DNA from: Streptomyces sp. NBC_01217
Lineage (GTDB): Bacteria > Actinomycetota > Actinomycetes > Streptomycetales > Streptomycetaceae
NCBI RefSeq assembly: GCF_035994185.1
Contig: NZ_CP108538.1
Coordinates: 4,999,501 to 5,063,500, forward strand
DNA length: 64,000 nt
Direction: 5' to 3'
A program made the position numbers and the translations under genes. The notes under the pieces are model-generated. The model saw only the letters and a program-made list of their open reading frames with translations. It was not told the origin of the DNA and did not search any database. Below are positions 43,676 through 53,062 of this stretch, piece by piece. Positions within the stretch are counted from its first letter, which is position 1. Each line of letters begins with the position of its first letter.

Positions 43676-44011
43676 ATGTTGCTCACAGGATTCAGCACAT
43701 TCGTCTGGCTGCTCTACATGGTCATGCTCGCCCTGGCCGTGATCGCGTTGTTCATGGCCGCGACGGCACGTGAGGACGCCTACCGGGCCGCGGACAAGCA
43801 GAAGAAGTCGTTCTGGCTGATCATCCTCGGCATCACCGTCGCCGTGAATCTCTTCGTGCCGATACTGTTCCTGCAGCTCGCGGGCGCGGTCGCGTCCATC
43901 GTCTTCCTGGTGGACGTACGGCCCGCGCTGAGGGCGGTCTCGGGTGGCGGCGGCCGCCGCGGCGGCTCCAGCAGCGACGGACCGTACGGGCCGTACAACG
44001 GCGGGCGCTGA
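43676..44011 (+). CDS. DUF2516 membrane protein
   Basis: A 111-aa protein with two or three hydrophobic helices (FVWLLYMVMLALAVIALFMA, FWLIILGITVAVNLFVPILFLQLAG) and VDVRPALRAV, then a Gly/Ser-rich tail ending YGPYNGGR. This is the DUF2516 family, found beside hbhA in actinobacteria. Function unknown. Confidence 0.87.
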   Translation: MLLTGFSTFVWLLYMVMLALAVIALFMAATAREDAYRAADKQKKSFWLIILGITVAVNLFVPILFLQLAGAVASIVFLVDVRPALRAVSGGGGRRGGSSSDGPYGPYNGGR

Positions 44012-44024
44012 GCGTTCGCGGGTC

Positions 44025-45347
44025 TTACGGTGCCGGTTCGGGGCGCGGGCGCGGGATGCGCCGGCCCCGGTCGCCGTTCCGGCTCCGTCGGCGGACGTGC
44101 TCCTGGTCGCGGTCGAGCAGCAGGACCGCGACGTCGTCGGTCAGTTCGCCGCCGTTCAGCTCCCGCACATGGGCGACCGCGGCCTCCAGGAGATCCTCGC
44201 CGGTGAGCCCCTCCATCAGCTGGCGGTTGATCATCTCGACCATGCCGTCCTGCCCGAGCCGCTGAGTGCCGTCCGGCCCCACGCGCCCCTCGATCAGCCC
44301 GTCCGTGTACATCATCAGGCTCCACGAACCGCCGAGATCCACCTGACGGCGCGGCCAGCGCGCGTGCGGCAGCAGGCCCAGGGCCGGGCCGCCGTCCTCG
44401 TACGGGAGAAGGTGCGCGGCCCGTCCCTGCCGGGCGATCAGCGGGGCGGGGTGGCCCGCCAGGCAGAGGCCGGCGCGCCGGCCGTCGGGGGCGATGTCGA
44501 CGGTGCAGAGCGTCGCGAAGATCTCCTCGCTCTCCCGCTCGTGCTCCAGGACCTGCTGGAGCGTGGAGAGCAGTTCGTCGCCGCAGAGTCCTGCCAGGGT
44601 CAGTGCCCGCCACGCTATGCGCAGTTCGACGCCGAGCGCCGCCTCGTCCGGGCCGTGCCCGCAGACGTCGCCGATCATCGCGTGGACGGTGCCGTCGGGC
44701 GTACGGACCGTGTCGTAGAAGTCCCCGCCGAGCAGCGCACGGCTGCGGCCGGGGCGGTAGCGGGCCGCGAAGCGCAGATCGGAGCCTTCGAGCAGCGGGG
44801 TGGGGAGCAGGCCGCGTTCGAGGCGGGCGTTCTCCTGGGCGCGCAGCCGGGACTCGGTGAGCTGGTGGTGGGCGACGTCGGCGCGCTTGCGTTCGACGGC
44901 GTAACGGATGGCGCGGCTGAGCAGCCGGCCGTCGAGTTCGCTGCGGAAGAAGTAGTCCTGGGCGCCGACCCGTACCGCCTCGGCGGCCAGCTCGGCGTCG
45001 TCCTCCGCCGTGAGGGCGAGGACGGCGTGGCGCGGGGCGATCCGCAGGACGTGCTTGAGGGCGGCGAGCCCGTCGGCTCCTTCGGCCGTCGGCGCGGAGC
45101 GGGCCTCGCTGCCGGTGGGCAGGGCCAGGTCCAGCAGGATGCAGTCCACATCGTCCGTGAGGAGCCGGCCCGCCTCGGTGAGGTTGCGGGCGGTGCGGAT
45201 GCGGACCCGCGTGCCGGCCGCGGCCGGGAGCTCGGGGACGGTGAAGGTGCCCGCCGGGTCATCCTCGATCACCAGGAGGGTGAGGTCGGCGCCGTGGGAG
45301 GTTTCCGCAGCGGGAACGGCGCGCTGCTGCGGTACGGGTACGAGCAT
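44025..45347 (-). CDS. receiver domain-SpoIIE (PP2C) phosphatase
   Basis: A 440-aa protein. Residues about 20-150 form a response-regulator receiver (LLVIEDDP; phosphorylated Asp in CILLDLALP; LALTAED; DYFFRSEL). Residues about 185-420 form a SpoIIE/PP2C phosphatase with metal-binding Asp in LLGGDFYDT, IGDVCGHG and LTDDVAVLLL. Such proteins dephosphorylate anti-anti-sigma factors when their receiver is phosphorylated. The cognate kinase is not adjacent. ATG 45347 is preferred; an in-frame upstream GTG or ATG would add about 24 residues. Confidence 0.9.
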   Translation of the reverse strand: MLVPVPQQRAVPAAETSHGADLTLLVIEDDPAGTFTVPELPAAAGTRVRIRTARNLTEAGRLLTDDVDCILLDLALPTGSEARSAPTAEGADGLAALKHVLRIAPRHAVLALTAEDDAELAAEAVRVGAQDYFFRSELDGRLLSRAIRYAVERKRADVAHHQLTESRLRAQENARLERGLLPTPLLEGSDLRFAARYRPGRSRALLGGDFYDTVRTPDGTVHAMIGDVCGHGPDEAALGVELRIAWRALTLAGLCGDELLSTLQQVLEHERESEEIFATLCTVDIAPDGRRAGLCLAGHPAPLIARQGRAAHLLPYEDGGPALGLLPHARWPRRQVDLGGSWSLMMYTDGLIEGRVGPDGTQRLGQDGMVEMINRQLMEGLTGEDLLEAAVAHVRELNGGELTDDVAVLLLDRDQEHVRRRSRNGDRGRRIPRPRPEPAP

Positions 45348-45595
45348 CGGTTTGTTTTCCTTCCCTCCCCCCGAGGGCGCGGCGGACCGACGATCGACGA
45401 CCCGCCAGACGGGGACCATAGCGGTCCGCGGTGCGGGAACGGAATGGCATACCGCGATCGGCCGGTGTCATATGCACCGCCATAAGCCGCGTCAGGTCAC
45501 GGATCCGGCGCTATGTGCGGGGGTGGGGGCGGGGGGTGCGGCATGACAAAGGTCACGCGGGGTGGTGGGGGGCGGGTGGTGCGGGTCACTCCCGT

Positions 45596-45630
45596 GCGGG
45601 TGGCGGGTGGCGGGTGGCGGGTGGCGGGTG
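45596..45630 (+). repeat. five tandem GCGGGTG heptamers
   Basis: Five exact copies of GCGGGTG in a row give five evenly spaced GGG runs, with more G-runs just upstream from 45558. They lie between the phosphatase gene and the NlpC/P60 gene, 42 bp after the latter's stop on the minus strand. Such a tract can form a G-quadruplex on this strand. The rest of the 45348-45671 gap holds no gene. Confidence 0.7.
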
Positions 45631-45671
45631 TGTCGGGCCGGGCCGGGGACGGTCTTGTCGGAGCGGCCCTG

Positions 45672-46742
45672 TTACTTGTCCGGGCGGACCACTCCCAGGA
45701 TCTGCATGGAGCCCGCGCCCGCCAGCGTGACGTTCCGGCCGGGGCGGGGGGCGTGGATGATGGCGCCGTCGCCGATGTACATGCCCACGTGGCTGGCGTC
45801 GCCGTGGTAGATGATCAGGTCGCCGGGGCGCATGTCCTTGATGGCGATGTGGGGCAGCAGCCGCCACTGCTCCTGCGAGGTGCGCGGGATCGGCCGGCCC
45901 GCCGCCGCCCAGGCCTGTGACGTCAGCCCCGAGCAGTCGTACGAACCGGGGCCCTCGGCCCCCCAGACGTACGGCTTTCCGATCTGCTCGGTCGCGAAGG
46001 CCACCGCCTTCTTGCCGCTCGCGCTCGCCTCGCGGTTGATGTCCTTCAGGGCGCCGGAGCTGAGCCAGGCCGTCTGCAGCTTGTACTCGGCCTCCTGCTC
46101 CAGCTTGAGCAGACGGGCCCGCTCCTCCTTCTTCAGCTTGGATTCCAGCTTCTTCGCCGCGGCGATCTGCGCGTTGATCTTCTTCTTGGCGTCGGCCTGC
46201 TTGAGGCGGTTGGCTTCGAGCTTCTCCCAGTTGGTGCCGGCGTCCTGGGTGTACGTCTCCAAGTCCTGCTGGGTTCTGGTCAGTTCGCCGAGGACGCTCT
46301 GGACGGCCTGCTGGCCCTCCCTGACCCGGCCCATGCCGTCGAGGAACAGCTGCGGGTCGTCGCTCAGCATCAGCTGGGCGCCGGGCGGAAGGCCGCCGGT
46401 GCGGTACTGCTCGCGGGCCTGGGCGCCCGCCTGGGCCCTGAGCTCTGCGATCTTCGACTGGCCCTCGACTATGGCCCGGGCCAGCCTGACGATCTCGCCG
46501 GACTGCTTCTTGGCTTGCTCTTCGGCGAGGTTGTACGCGTCGGTGGCCGCCCCGGCCTTGCGGTAGAGGGTCTCGATCTCCTCGCGTACCTCCTCGAGGC
46601 TCTTCTTCGGTGCCTTCGTCTCGTGCTGTGTCACGGAGGGGGAGGGTGGTGCGGGCGCGGCGAAAGCCTGGACCGGCGCGGCGAGCACGGTCAGCGCGCA
46701 GACCAGAGTGATCGCGGCTGCGGCACAGTGACGTCGGTTCAC
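45672..46742 (-). CDS. secreted NlpC/P60 peptidoglycan hydrolase (RipA-like)
   Basis: A 356-aa exported protein. A signal peptide (residues 1-30, cleavage after AFAAPA) is followed by a long coiled coil (about 45-230) and a C-terminal NlpC/P60 domain (about 240-356) with catalytic Cys in SYDCSGLTSQAW, His in DASHVGMYIGDG and the third polar residue in IIHAPRPG. The coiled coil probably regulates access to the active site. GTG 46742 follows GGGGGAT. The frame stays open upstream through a 9-bp repeat array. Confidence 0.92.
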   Translation of the reverse strand: MNRRHCAAAAITLVCALTVLAAPVQAFAAPAPPSPSVTQHETKAPKKSLEEVREEIETLYRKAGAATDAYNLAEEQAKKQSGEIVRLARAIVEGQSKIAELRAQAGAQAREQYRTGGLPPGAQLMLSDDPQLFLDGMGRVREGQQAVQSVLGELTRTQQDLETYTQDAGTNWEKLEANRLKQADAKKKINAQIAAAKKLESKLKKEERARLLKLEQEAEYKLQTAWLSSGALKDINREASASGKKAVAFATEQIGKPYVWGAEGPGSYDCSGLTSQAWAAAGRPIPRTSQEQWRLLPHIAIKDMRPGDLIIYHGDASHVGMYIGDGAIIHAPRPGRNVTLAGAGSMQILGVVRPDK

Positions 46743-46756
46743 GAGATCCCCCTCCG

Positions 46757-46828
46757 AATGAAGCCGATGAAGCCGATGAAGCTGATGAAGCCGGTGAAGC
46801 TGATGGGTCCGGTGAAGCTGATGGATCC
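46757..46828 (-). repeat. eight tandem 9-bp repeats (GATGAAGCC-like)
   Basis: Eight consecutive 9-mers (AATGAAGCC, GATGAAGCC, GATGAAGCT, GATGAAGCC, GGTGAAGCT, GATGGGTCC, GGTGAAGCT, GATGGATCC) lie 15 bp upstream of the NlpC/P60 start. AGATTC/GAATCT (46832-46848) forms a small hairpin next to it. The unit is a multiple of three and in frame with the gene, so copy number changes would alter leader length without shifting the frame. From 46849 to 47059 no gene is seen. Confidence 0.75.
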
Positions 46829-47059
46829 GAAAGATTCTCAAAGAATCTGATTTACCGTCAGTAACTTTTCGCCCGTGACGAGATCGTGCCATGCCGTACC
46901 GAAAAGCAACAGAGGCACACACCTGCTGTCCTGACGGTCACACGGATCGACCTACGCCCCGGGAATCGCTCCCCACCGTCAGGACGAACGATGCCCCGTC
47001 CGTGTTCCCGCCCGCCTCCCCGGACTTGGGTCCACCCGGACTGTTCCGTACGAATTGGG

Positions 47060-47836
47060 CTACCGGTTGGGCTGCAGAGCGGTCCACTTCACCGTGACTT
47101 CGCCCTGACGCCACCGCCGTACCCCGTCCGTCAACGGCCAGTCGCCCGACAGTGCCGTCACCGCCGCGATCCAGCGCTGCCGCGCGCCGAGCGAGGCGTA
47201 CGGGGCCGCCGCGGCCCACGCCCGGTCGAAGTCCCGCAGGAACGCGTGGACCGGTTCGCCCGGCACATTGCGGTGGATCAGCGCCTTGGGGAGGCGTTCC
47301 GCGAGGTCGGAGGGGCGGTCCAACGAGGCGAGCCGGGTCGCGAACGTGACCGTGCGCGGGCCCTCGGGGCCGAGTGCCACCCATACGTGCCGGCGTCCGA
47401 TCTCGTCGCAGGTGCCCTCCACCAGCAGCCCGCCCGGCGCGAGGCGTGCGCACAGCCGCTGCCAGACCGCTGCGACCTCGCCCTCGTCGTACTGGCGCAG
47501 CACATTTGCCGCCCTGATGAGCGAGGGGCGCTCGGGGAGCGGGATCTCGAAACCGCCGTGCAGGAAAGTGAGGCCCTCGCGTTCGTACGGCTTCGCCGCC
47601 GCGACCCGCTCCGGGTCGATCTCGATGCCGACCACCGCCGTGCGCGGCTCGGCGGTGCGCAGGCGCTGCAGCAGCTCGACCGCGGTCCAGGGGGCGGCGC
47701 CGTACCCGAGGTCGACGGCGACGGGCGTGACGGCGCGGCGCAGAGCCGGGCCGTGGATGGCGGCGATCCAGCGGTCCATGCGGCGGAGCCGGTTCGGGTT
47801 GGTGGTCCCGCGGGTCGCGGTGCCGATGGGGCGCAT
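47060..47836 (-). CDS. class I SAM-dependent methyltransferase
   Basis: A 258-aa protein. The SAM-binding motif is VAVDLGYGAAPWTAVEL with the acidic VVGIEIDPERV after it, then FLHGGFEIPLPERPSLIRAANVLRQY. The C-terminal half is unusual (GRRHVWVALGPEGPRTVTFATRLASLDRPSDLAERLPKALIHRNVPGEPVHAFLRDFDRAW). It is conserved next to mshA in Streptomyces, from memory. Substrate unknown. ATG 47836 was chosen. Confidence 0.82.
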   Translation of the reverse strand: MRPIGTATRGTTNPNRLRRMDRWIAAIHGPALRRAVTPVAVDLGYGAAPWTAVELLQRLRTAEPRTAVVGIEIDPERVAAAKPYEREGLTFLHGGFEIPLPERPSLIRAANVLRQYDEGEVAAVWQRLCARLAPGGLLVEGTCDEIGRRHVWVALGPEGPRTVTFATRLASLDRPSDLAERLPKALIHRNVPGEPVHAFLRDFDRAWAAAAPYASLGARQRWIAAVTALSGDWPLTDGVRRWRQGEVTVKWTALQPNR

Positions 47837-48024
47837 GACAGCGAGCGTAACGATCCGCCGGGGCCGGGGCGGGAGTGGCCACGGGGCGCCCTGTCCCGGC
47901 GTGCGCGACCCCCACCGTAATGATTTGGTAAAGCGGAAATGAAAGGGGAGATTCCACTGTTGCAGCCCTCGAAGGGGCTCAGGTCCCTTCGGTGGCATGC
48001 CCTGATTGAGGAGGACCGGACGAC

Positions 48025-49377
48025 GTGAGTCAGTACGTCTCCCGGCTCGGCAGCAGCCGTGTCGCGCCGCGCCTCAGGTTCCCCGCCGCCTTCCCCGGCG
48101 GCCACCGCAAGCCCCGCCGCATCGCGATGCTCTCCGTGCACACCTCACCGCTGCACCAGCCGGGTACGGGTGACGCGGGCGGCATGAACGTCTACATCGT
48201 CGAACTGGCCAAGCGCCTCGCCGCGATCAACATCGAGGTCGAGATCTTCACCCGGTCCACCACCGGTGCGCTCCCCCCGAGGGTCGAGCTGGCGCCCGGT
48301 GTCATGGTCCGGCATGTCGACGCGGGGCCGTACGAAGGTCTGGCCAAGGAGGAGCTGCCCGCCCAGCTCTGTGCCTTCACCCACGGCGTCATGCAGGCAT
48401 GGGCCGGTCAGCGCCCCGGCTACTACGACCTGGTCCACTCCCACTACTGGCTCTCGGGCCATGTCGGCTGGCTCGCCGCCCAGCGCTGGGGCGTCCCGCT
48501 CGTCCACGCCATGCACACCATGGCCAAGGTCAAGAACGCGGCGCTCGCGGAGGGCGACACCCCCGAGCCCGCCGCGCGCGTCATCGGCGAGACCCAGATC
48601 GTCAGCGCGGCCGACCGGCTGATCGCGAACACCGCCGAGGAGGCGGCCGAGCTCGTCCGCTTCTACGAGGCCGACCCCGGGTCCGTCGCCGTCGTCCACC
48701 CCGGGGTCAACCTCGACCGCTTCTGCCCCGCCGACGGGCGCGCCGCGGCCCGGGCACGCCTCGGACTGCCGAAGGACGCCCTGATTCCGCTCTTCGCCGG
48801 CCGCATCCAGCCGCTGAAGGCGCCCGACGTGCTGCTGCGGGCCGTCGCCGTCCTGCTGGACCGCGACCCCTCGCTGCGCTGCCGGATGGTCGTACCGGTC
48901 GTCGGCGGCCCGAGCGGCAGCGGGCTCGCCAAGCCGGAGGGGCTGCAGAAGCTGGCGGCGCGGCTGGGCATCACCGATGTCGTACGGTTCCACCCGCCGG
49001 TCGGGCAGGACCAGCTCGCCGACTGGTTCCGGGCCGCGTCCGTGTTGGTCATGCCCTCGTACAGCGAGTCCTTCGGCCTGGTCGCCATCGAGGCACAGGC
49101 GGCGGGCACCCCGGTCGTCGCCGCGGCCGTGGGCGGTCTCCCGGTCGCGGTACGGGACGGGGCCAGCGGCTTCCTGATACCCGGGCACGACCCGCAGGCG
49201 TACGCACAGGCGCTGGGCCGGTTCGCGGACGCGCCGGAACTGGTCGCCCGCATGGGTGCCGCGGCCGCCGCGCACGCCCAGGGCTTCGGCTGGGACACGG
49301 CCGCGTCCGCGACCGCCGACGTGTACACGGCCGCGATGCACGAACACCGCCGTCGCGTACGCTCGAACCATGGCTGA
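48025..49377 (+). CDS. mshA: MshA, D-inositol-3-phosphate glycosyltransferase
   Basis: A 450-aa GT4-family enzyme that catalyses the first committed step of mycothiol synthesis, joining UDP-GlcNAc to inositol phosphate. Visible motifs: [19 protein letters not shown] (donor and acceptor loop), [32 protein letters not shown] and [31 protein letters not shown] (EX7E). GTG 48025 follows GAGGAGGA. The YbjN gene overlaps its end by 8 bp. Confidence 0.96.
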   Translation: MSQYVSRLGSSRVAPRLRFPAAFPGGHRKPRRIAMLSVHTSPLHQPGTGDAGGMNVYIVELAKRLAAINIEVEIFTRSTTGALPPRVELAPGVMVRHVDAGPYEGLAKEELPAQLCAFTHGVMQAWAGQRPGYYDLVHSHYWLSGHVGWLAAQRWGVPLVHAMHTMAKVKNAALAEGDTPEPAARVIGETQIVSAADRLIANTAEEAAELVRFYEADPGSVAVVHPGVNLDRFCPADGRAAARARLGLPKDALIPLFAGRIQPLKAPDVLLRAVAVLLDRDPSLRCRMVVPVVGGPSGSGLAKPEGLQKLAARLGITDVVRFHPPVGQDQLADWFRAASVLVMPSYSESFGLVAIEAQAAGTPVVAAAVGGLPVAVRDGASGFLIPGHDPQAYAQALGRFADAPELVARMGAAAAAHAQGFGWDTAASATADVYTAAMHEHRRRVRSNHG

Positions 49378-49885
49378 CGTTGATGCGCCGCAGGTCAAGC
49401 TGGCAGAGCAGGTCATCGAGGCGACCCTGAAGGACGCCGGGCTCGAATGGGAGAGCCCCGAACCCGGCAGCTACGTCGTCAAGCTGCCCGGCACGCGCAA
49501 GCTGTCCACCACCTGCTCGCTGCGCGTCGGCAAGCACTCGCTCTCCCTCAACGCCTTCGTCGTCCGCCACCCGGACGAGAACGACGCGGCGGTCCACCGC
49601 TGGCTGCTGGAGCGCAACCTCCGCCTCTTCGGCGTGAGTTACGCGATCGACCAGCTCGGCGACATCTATCTGGTCGGCAAGCTGCCGCTGTCCGTGGTCA
49701 CTCCGCAGGAGCTGGACCGGCTGCTCGGCACGGTCCTCGAAGCGGCCGACGGCTCGTTCAACACCCTGCTGGAGCTGGGCTTCGCGAGCGCGATCCGCAA
49801 GGAGTACGAGTGGCGGGTGTCGCGCGGCGAGTCCACGCGGAACCTGGACGCGTTCACGCATCTGACCCAGCGGCCCGCCCGGTGA
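49370..49885 (+). CDS. YbjN-domain protein
   Basis: A 171-aa protein with the YbjN pattern ([85 protein letters not shown]). The family resembles type III secretion chaperones in fold. It is translationally coupled to mshA. Function in actinobacteria unknown. Confidence 0.9.
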   Translation: MADVDAPQVKLAEQVIEATLKDAGLEWESPEPGSYVVKLPGTRKLSTTCSLRVGKHSLSLNAFVVRHPDENDAAVHRWLLERNLRLFGVSYAIDQLGDIYLVGKLPLSVVTPQELDRLLGTVLEAADGSFNTLLELGFASAIRKEYEWRVSRGESTRNLDAFTHLTQRPAR

Positions 49886-50024
49886 CCTGCCGGCCGCGCC
49901 GCTCGCTCGTCTGACTCGACCGGACCGACCGGGTCGACCGGCTGTCTCCGTACGCAGATTTCCCCGGTGCACGACTCTTTCGCCGCGCCCTGGCGCCGTG
50001 GCATGCTCGCCGCCGACGCAGACA

Positions 50025-50037
50025 TGAACGTCGTTCA
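50025..50037. promoter_or_regulatory. TGAACG-T-CGTTCA palindrome
   Basis: Perfect 6-bp arms around a single T, 26 bp before the chosen start of the beta-helix gene. It resembles operators of LacI-type sugar regulators. Confidence 0.5.
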
Positions 50038-50062
50038 CATGCATGAAAGGCGGCTCGGTTTC

Positions 50063-51820
50063 ATGGCGACCATGGGGAACATCAGCAGACGTGGGCTGCT
50101 CGGCAGCGCGGTAGCCGTCGCCGCGGCGGCGGCCACCGGCACCGTCGGCGGTGGCACGGCATCCGCCGTGAGCCGTACGGCCGAAGCCCGTACGGCCGAA
50201 GCCCGTACGGCCGCCGACACCGCGGCCGGGCAGGCGTCCGCGGCCGGGGTCCGGCGCGCCACGCCCCTCTGGCGGGAGTTCGCCGCCGCGCCCTTCACCC
50301 ACCCGCAGGTCCCGTTCATCGGCCGGGCCGGCTACCGCGGCGGCTCCGACCTGCCCCGCCGCACCGGTCGCGGCTTCGTCGCCGACGTCCTGCACTACGG
50401 CGCGAAGCCGGACAACTCCGCCGACGCCGCCCCCGCGATCAACCGTGCCATCGCCGCTGCCGGAGAGCGTGGCGGTGGCACGGTGCTCATCCCCGAAGGC
50501 ACGTACCGCATCGACGACATCATCCGGATCGGCCACAGCAATGTGGTGGTGCGCGGTGCAGGCAGCGGACGTACGAAGCTGTACGCGACCAAGAACCTCA
50601 CCGAGCTGATCGGCGTGTACGGCAGCCGCTACGGCGGCGACAAGTCCAGCTGGTCCTGGGCCGGCGGCCTCATCTGGCTCTGCCCGAAGGACCGTTGGAC
50701 CCCGCTCACCGATGCCATCAAGGCGAAGGCCTGGCCCTTCGAGGGCTGGACCGGCAACAAGCGCGACGAGTGGCAGACACTTACGACGGTCGCACCCGCC
50801 CGCCGCGGCGACCGGTCGGTCACCGTCGAGTCGGCGAAGCACCTGAAGCGCGGCCAGCTCGTCCTGCTCCGCCTCGCCGACGACGCCGACCACACCCTCC
50901 TGGAGCACATGGCGGGCGGCGGCCCCGGCCCCGAGGCGTACTACTGGGACGACAAGACCAAGCTGACCTCGTACGTCCCCTACGAGTGGCCGGTCCGTGT
51001 CACCTCCGTACACGGCCGCAGGATCACGCTGGAGCGCCCGCTTCCGCTCGATGTACGGCCCGAGTGGGACCCGCGTCTGACCACGCTCGCCGCGCCGCTC
51101 ACCGGTTCCGGCGTGGAGGGGCTCACCCTCGAAGCGGTCGAGACCCCGCAGTCGCCGCATCTGCTCGACAAGGGGTACAACGGGGTCGCGTTCCAGTGCG
51201 CGTACGACTGCTGGGCGGACGACATCACCGTCCGCCACGTCGACAACGGCTTCGGGCTGATCGGCGCGTCCGCCTGCACCCTGCGCCGCACACGGGTCGA
51301 GGGCCGCGGCTCCCACCACCCGTACTACCTCCGCGAGGGCTCGCACGACAACCTGATCGAGGACTTCACCATCGCTCGGCGCACCGTTCCGGCGCCCGCG
51401 GGGACGCAGCTGCACGGCATCAACGTCGAGGGGCTGTCCAGCTACAACGTCTGGTCGCGCGGCGAGATGGAGATGGGGACGTTCGACTCGCACCGCGGGA
51501 TGCCGTTCGCCAATGTCCGTACCGACATCACGGTGAACAACAATGGCCGGCACGGCGGCGACGCGAGCGCGGGACCGCTCTTCGGCGCCCGCTTCACGCA
51601 CTGGAACATCCGGGTCACCAACGGGCGGGCCGGCCTGATGCGGATCGACGGGCTGGCCCCGTACAGCGCGACGGTCGGCGTCAGCGAGGTGACGGAGTTC
51701 GACCAGATCGACGTCCCGGACTTCACCGGCGACCTGCACACGCGGCTGGAGGCGTACGGCACACCGGAAGCGGTGTGGCCGCCGAACCTGCACGACGCAC
51801 AGCGCGCGCTGGTGCGCTGA
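50063..51820 (+). CDS. Tat-exported right-handed beta-helix protein
   Basis: A 585-aa protein. The N-terminus MATMGNISRRGLLGSAVAVAAAAATG is a Tat signal (twin Arg in SRRGLLG), cleaved near ASA. The mature part begins a pectate-lyase/GH28-like fold at FVADVLHYGAKPDNSADAAPAINRAIAAA, continues with GGGTVLIPEGTYRID and many parallel strand repeats (NVVVRGAGSGRTKLYATKN, GVEGLTLEAVETPQS, NGFGLIGASACTLRRTRVEG). Probably acts on a polysaccharide outside the cell. Earlier in-frame starts (49967-50039) would push the Tat motif too far in. Confidence 0.83.
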   Translation: MATMGNISRRGLLGSAVAVAAAAATGTVGGGTASAVSRTAEARTAEARTAADTAAGQASAAGVRRATPLWREFAAAPFTHPQVPFIGRAGYRGGSDLPRRTGRGFVADVLHYGAKPDNSADAAPAINRAIAAAGERGGGTVLIPEGTYRIDDIIRIGHSNVVVRGAGSGRTKLYATKNLTELIGVYGSRYGGDKSSWSWAGGLIWLCPKDRWTPLTDAIKAKAWPFEGWTGNKRDEWQTLTTVAPARRGDRSVTVESAKHLKRGQLVLLRLADDADHTLLEHMAGGGPGPEAYYWDDKTKLTSYVPYEWPVRVTSVHGRRITLERPLPLDVRPEWDPRLTTLAAPLTGSGVEGLTLEAVETPQSPHLLDKGYNGVAFQCAYDCWADDITVRHVDNGFGLIGASACTLRRTRVEGRGSHHPYYLREGSHDNLIEDFTIARRTVPAPAGTQLHGINVEGLSSYNVWSRGEMEMGTFDSHRGMPFANVRTDITVNNNGRHGGDASAGPLFGARFTHWNIRVTNGRAGLMRIDGLAPYSATVGVSEVTEFDQIDVPDFTGDLHTRLEAYGTPEAVWPPNLHDAQRALVR

Positions 51821-51838
51821 CGGGCGTCGGCGCTGCGG

Positions 51839-52879
51839 TCACTCCCGGGTCCGCAGCGCCGACTCGACGTCCACCAGGGCCGATTCGAGCTGCGGCCCCA
51901 CCTCGCGCCATACCCACTGCCGCGTCTCGGCGGGGGAGCGGCGGGGAACGGTCTCCACCAGCATGATCAGGTAGAGGTAGCAGCGGTAGAGCGCGAGTCG
52001 CAGCCGCAGGGACGAGTCGAACACCACGGCCCCGTCCGCCGCCGACGACGCGTATCCGGCGAGGAGATCCTCGTCCTTCTCCACATCCCCGAGCAGGGCG
52101 AGCGAGACGAAGTCGGCGGCCGGGTCGCCCCAGAACATCCGCTCCCCGTCGATGATCCCGCCGATCGTCCGGGCCCCCGGCTCCCCGTCGACGAGCAGAT
52201 TTCCCTGCCACAGGTCGAAGTGGACGAGAGCGGGCCGGATGACGTCGTCGAGTACGGGCGACGCGGCGGCGAGCAGCGCGCGGATCCGGTCCGTCGGGCG
52301 CGGCAGGCGGGCGCTGTACGTGTCGGCGTCGGCGAGCACGGCGTTCGTCATCGCGGTGAACGCCTGTCGCCAGGTCGGGGCCAACGGGCCCAGCGCCTGG
52401 GCCGGATAGCCGAATCCGCCGGGCCCGGTGACGGAGTGCAGACCGGCGACGATCCGCCCCAGCTCGCTCCTGAGTCGGCGCTCCTCGGCGGCCGACAGGG
52501 TGCGGTCGGCCGCGCCGGATATGAAGTCGTACCAGGGCCGCCCCGGACACGCCGACATGATCACGTACGGGCCGGTCGGGGCGTCGGGGGCGAGTTCGCT
52601 GTGCAGTACGCGGGGGACCGCCGTCGTCGAGCCGCCTGCACGGACATAGAACTCCACCTCGTTGACCAGCAGATCGCGCTCGTAACTCATCAGCGTTTTG
52701 GCGGTCGCGGGCGGCGGTGTCTTCACCACCCAGTCGCCGTCGCCGTCGGTGAGGGTCACCCGGGTGACGGTGTTGAACGTGCCTCCGGCGAGAGGCGCGA
52801 TTGCGGCGATCCGGTCCTCCGCCACGCCAACAGCACGGAGAACGGCCAGGGTTGCGTCGGTTGATCCACCTGTCTCCAT
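51839..52879 (-). CDS. APH-family phosphotransferase
   Basis: A 346-aa protein of the aminoglycoside phosphotransferase/fructosamine-kinase type. LAGGTFNTVTRVTLTDGD is the nucleotide loop, LVHFDLWQGNLLVD the catalytic loop (HxDxxxxN) and IIDGERMFWGDPAADFVSL the metal site. The substrate is unknown. It is convergent with the beta-helix gene. Confidence 0.87.
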   Translation of the reverse strand: METGGSTDATLAVLRAVGVAEDRIAAIAPLAGGTFNTVTRVTLTDGDGDWVVKTPPPATAKTLMSYERDLLVNEVEFYVRAGGSTTAVPRVLHSELAPDAPTGPYVIMSACPGRPWYDFISGAADRTLSAAEERRLRSELGRIVAGLHSVTGPGGFGYPAQALGPLAPTWRQAFTAMTNAVLADADTYSARLPRPTDRIRALLAAASPVLDDVIRPALVHFDLWQGNLLVDGEPGARTIGGIIDGERMFWGDPAADFVSLALLGDVEKDEDLLAGYASSAADGAVVFDSSLRLRLALYRCYLYLIMLVETVPRRSPAETRQWVWREVGPQLESALVDVESALRTRE

Positions 52880-53062
52880 GGCTGGAAATGTCCCTCTGTA
52901 TTGGGATCCGGTACGGATTGTGGTGGCGAAGAGGTCTTCACAGGAAGATCACAGCGCCGTCACGATCGCATCCCATGCCCTTTTGATTGATCGTCAAACC
53001 AACTTGCGCTCATAGAGTGTGCAAAACCCGAAGATCCCAGCTCAGAGAGACGGACCTGGACC

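Noticed and set aside
46743..46940. A c-di-AMP (ydaO-type) riboswitch in the NlpC/P60 leader, as seen for other Streptomyces wall hydrolases.
   Set aside because: I could not find the conserved ydaO elements; the leader is mostly the 9-bp repeat array.
49049..51793. A 914-codon open frame on the minus strand, antisense to mshA, YbjN and the beta-helix gene.
   Set aside because: High-GC DNA leaves long open antisense frames. The translation is Arg/Gly/Val-rich with no domain, while the plus-strand genes have clear motifs.
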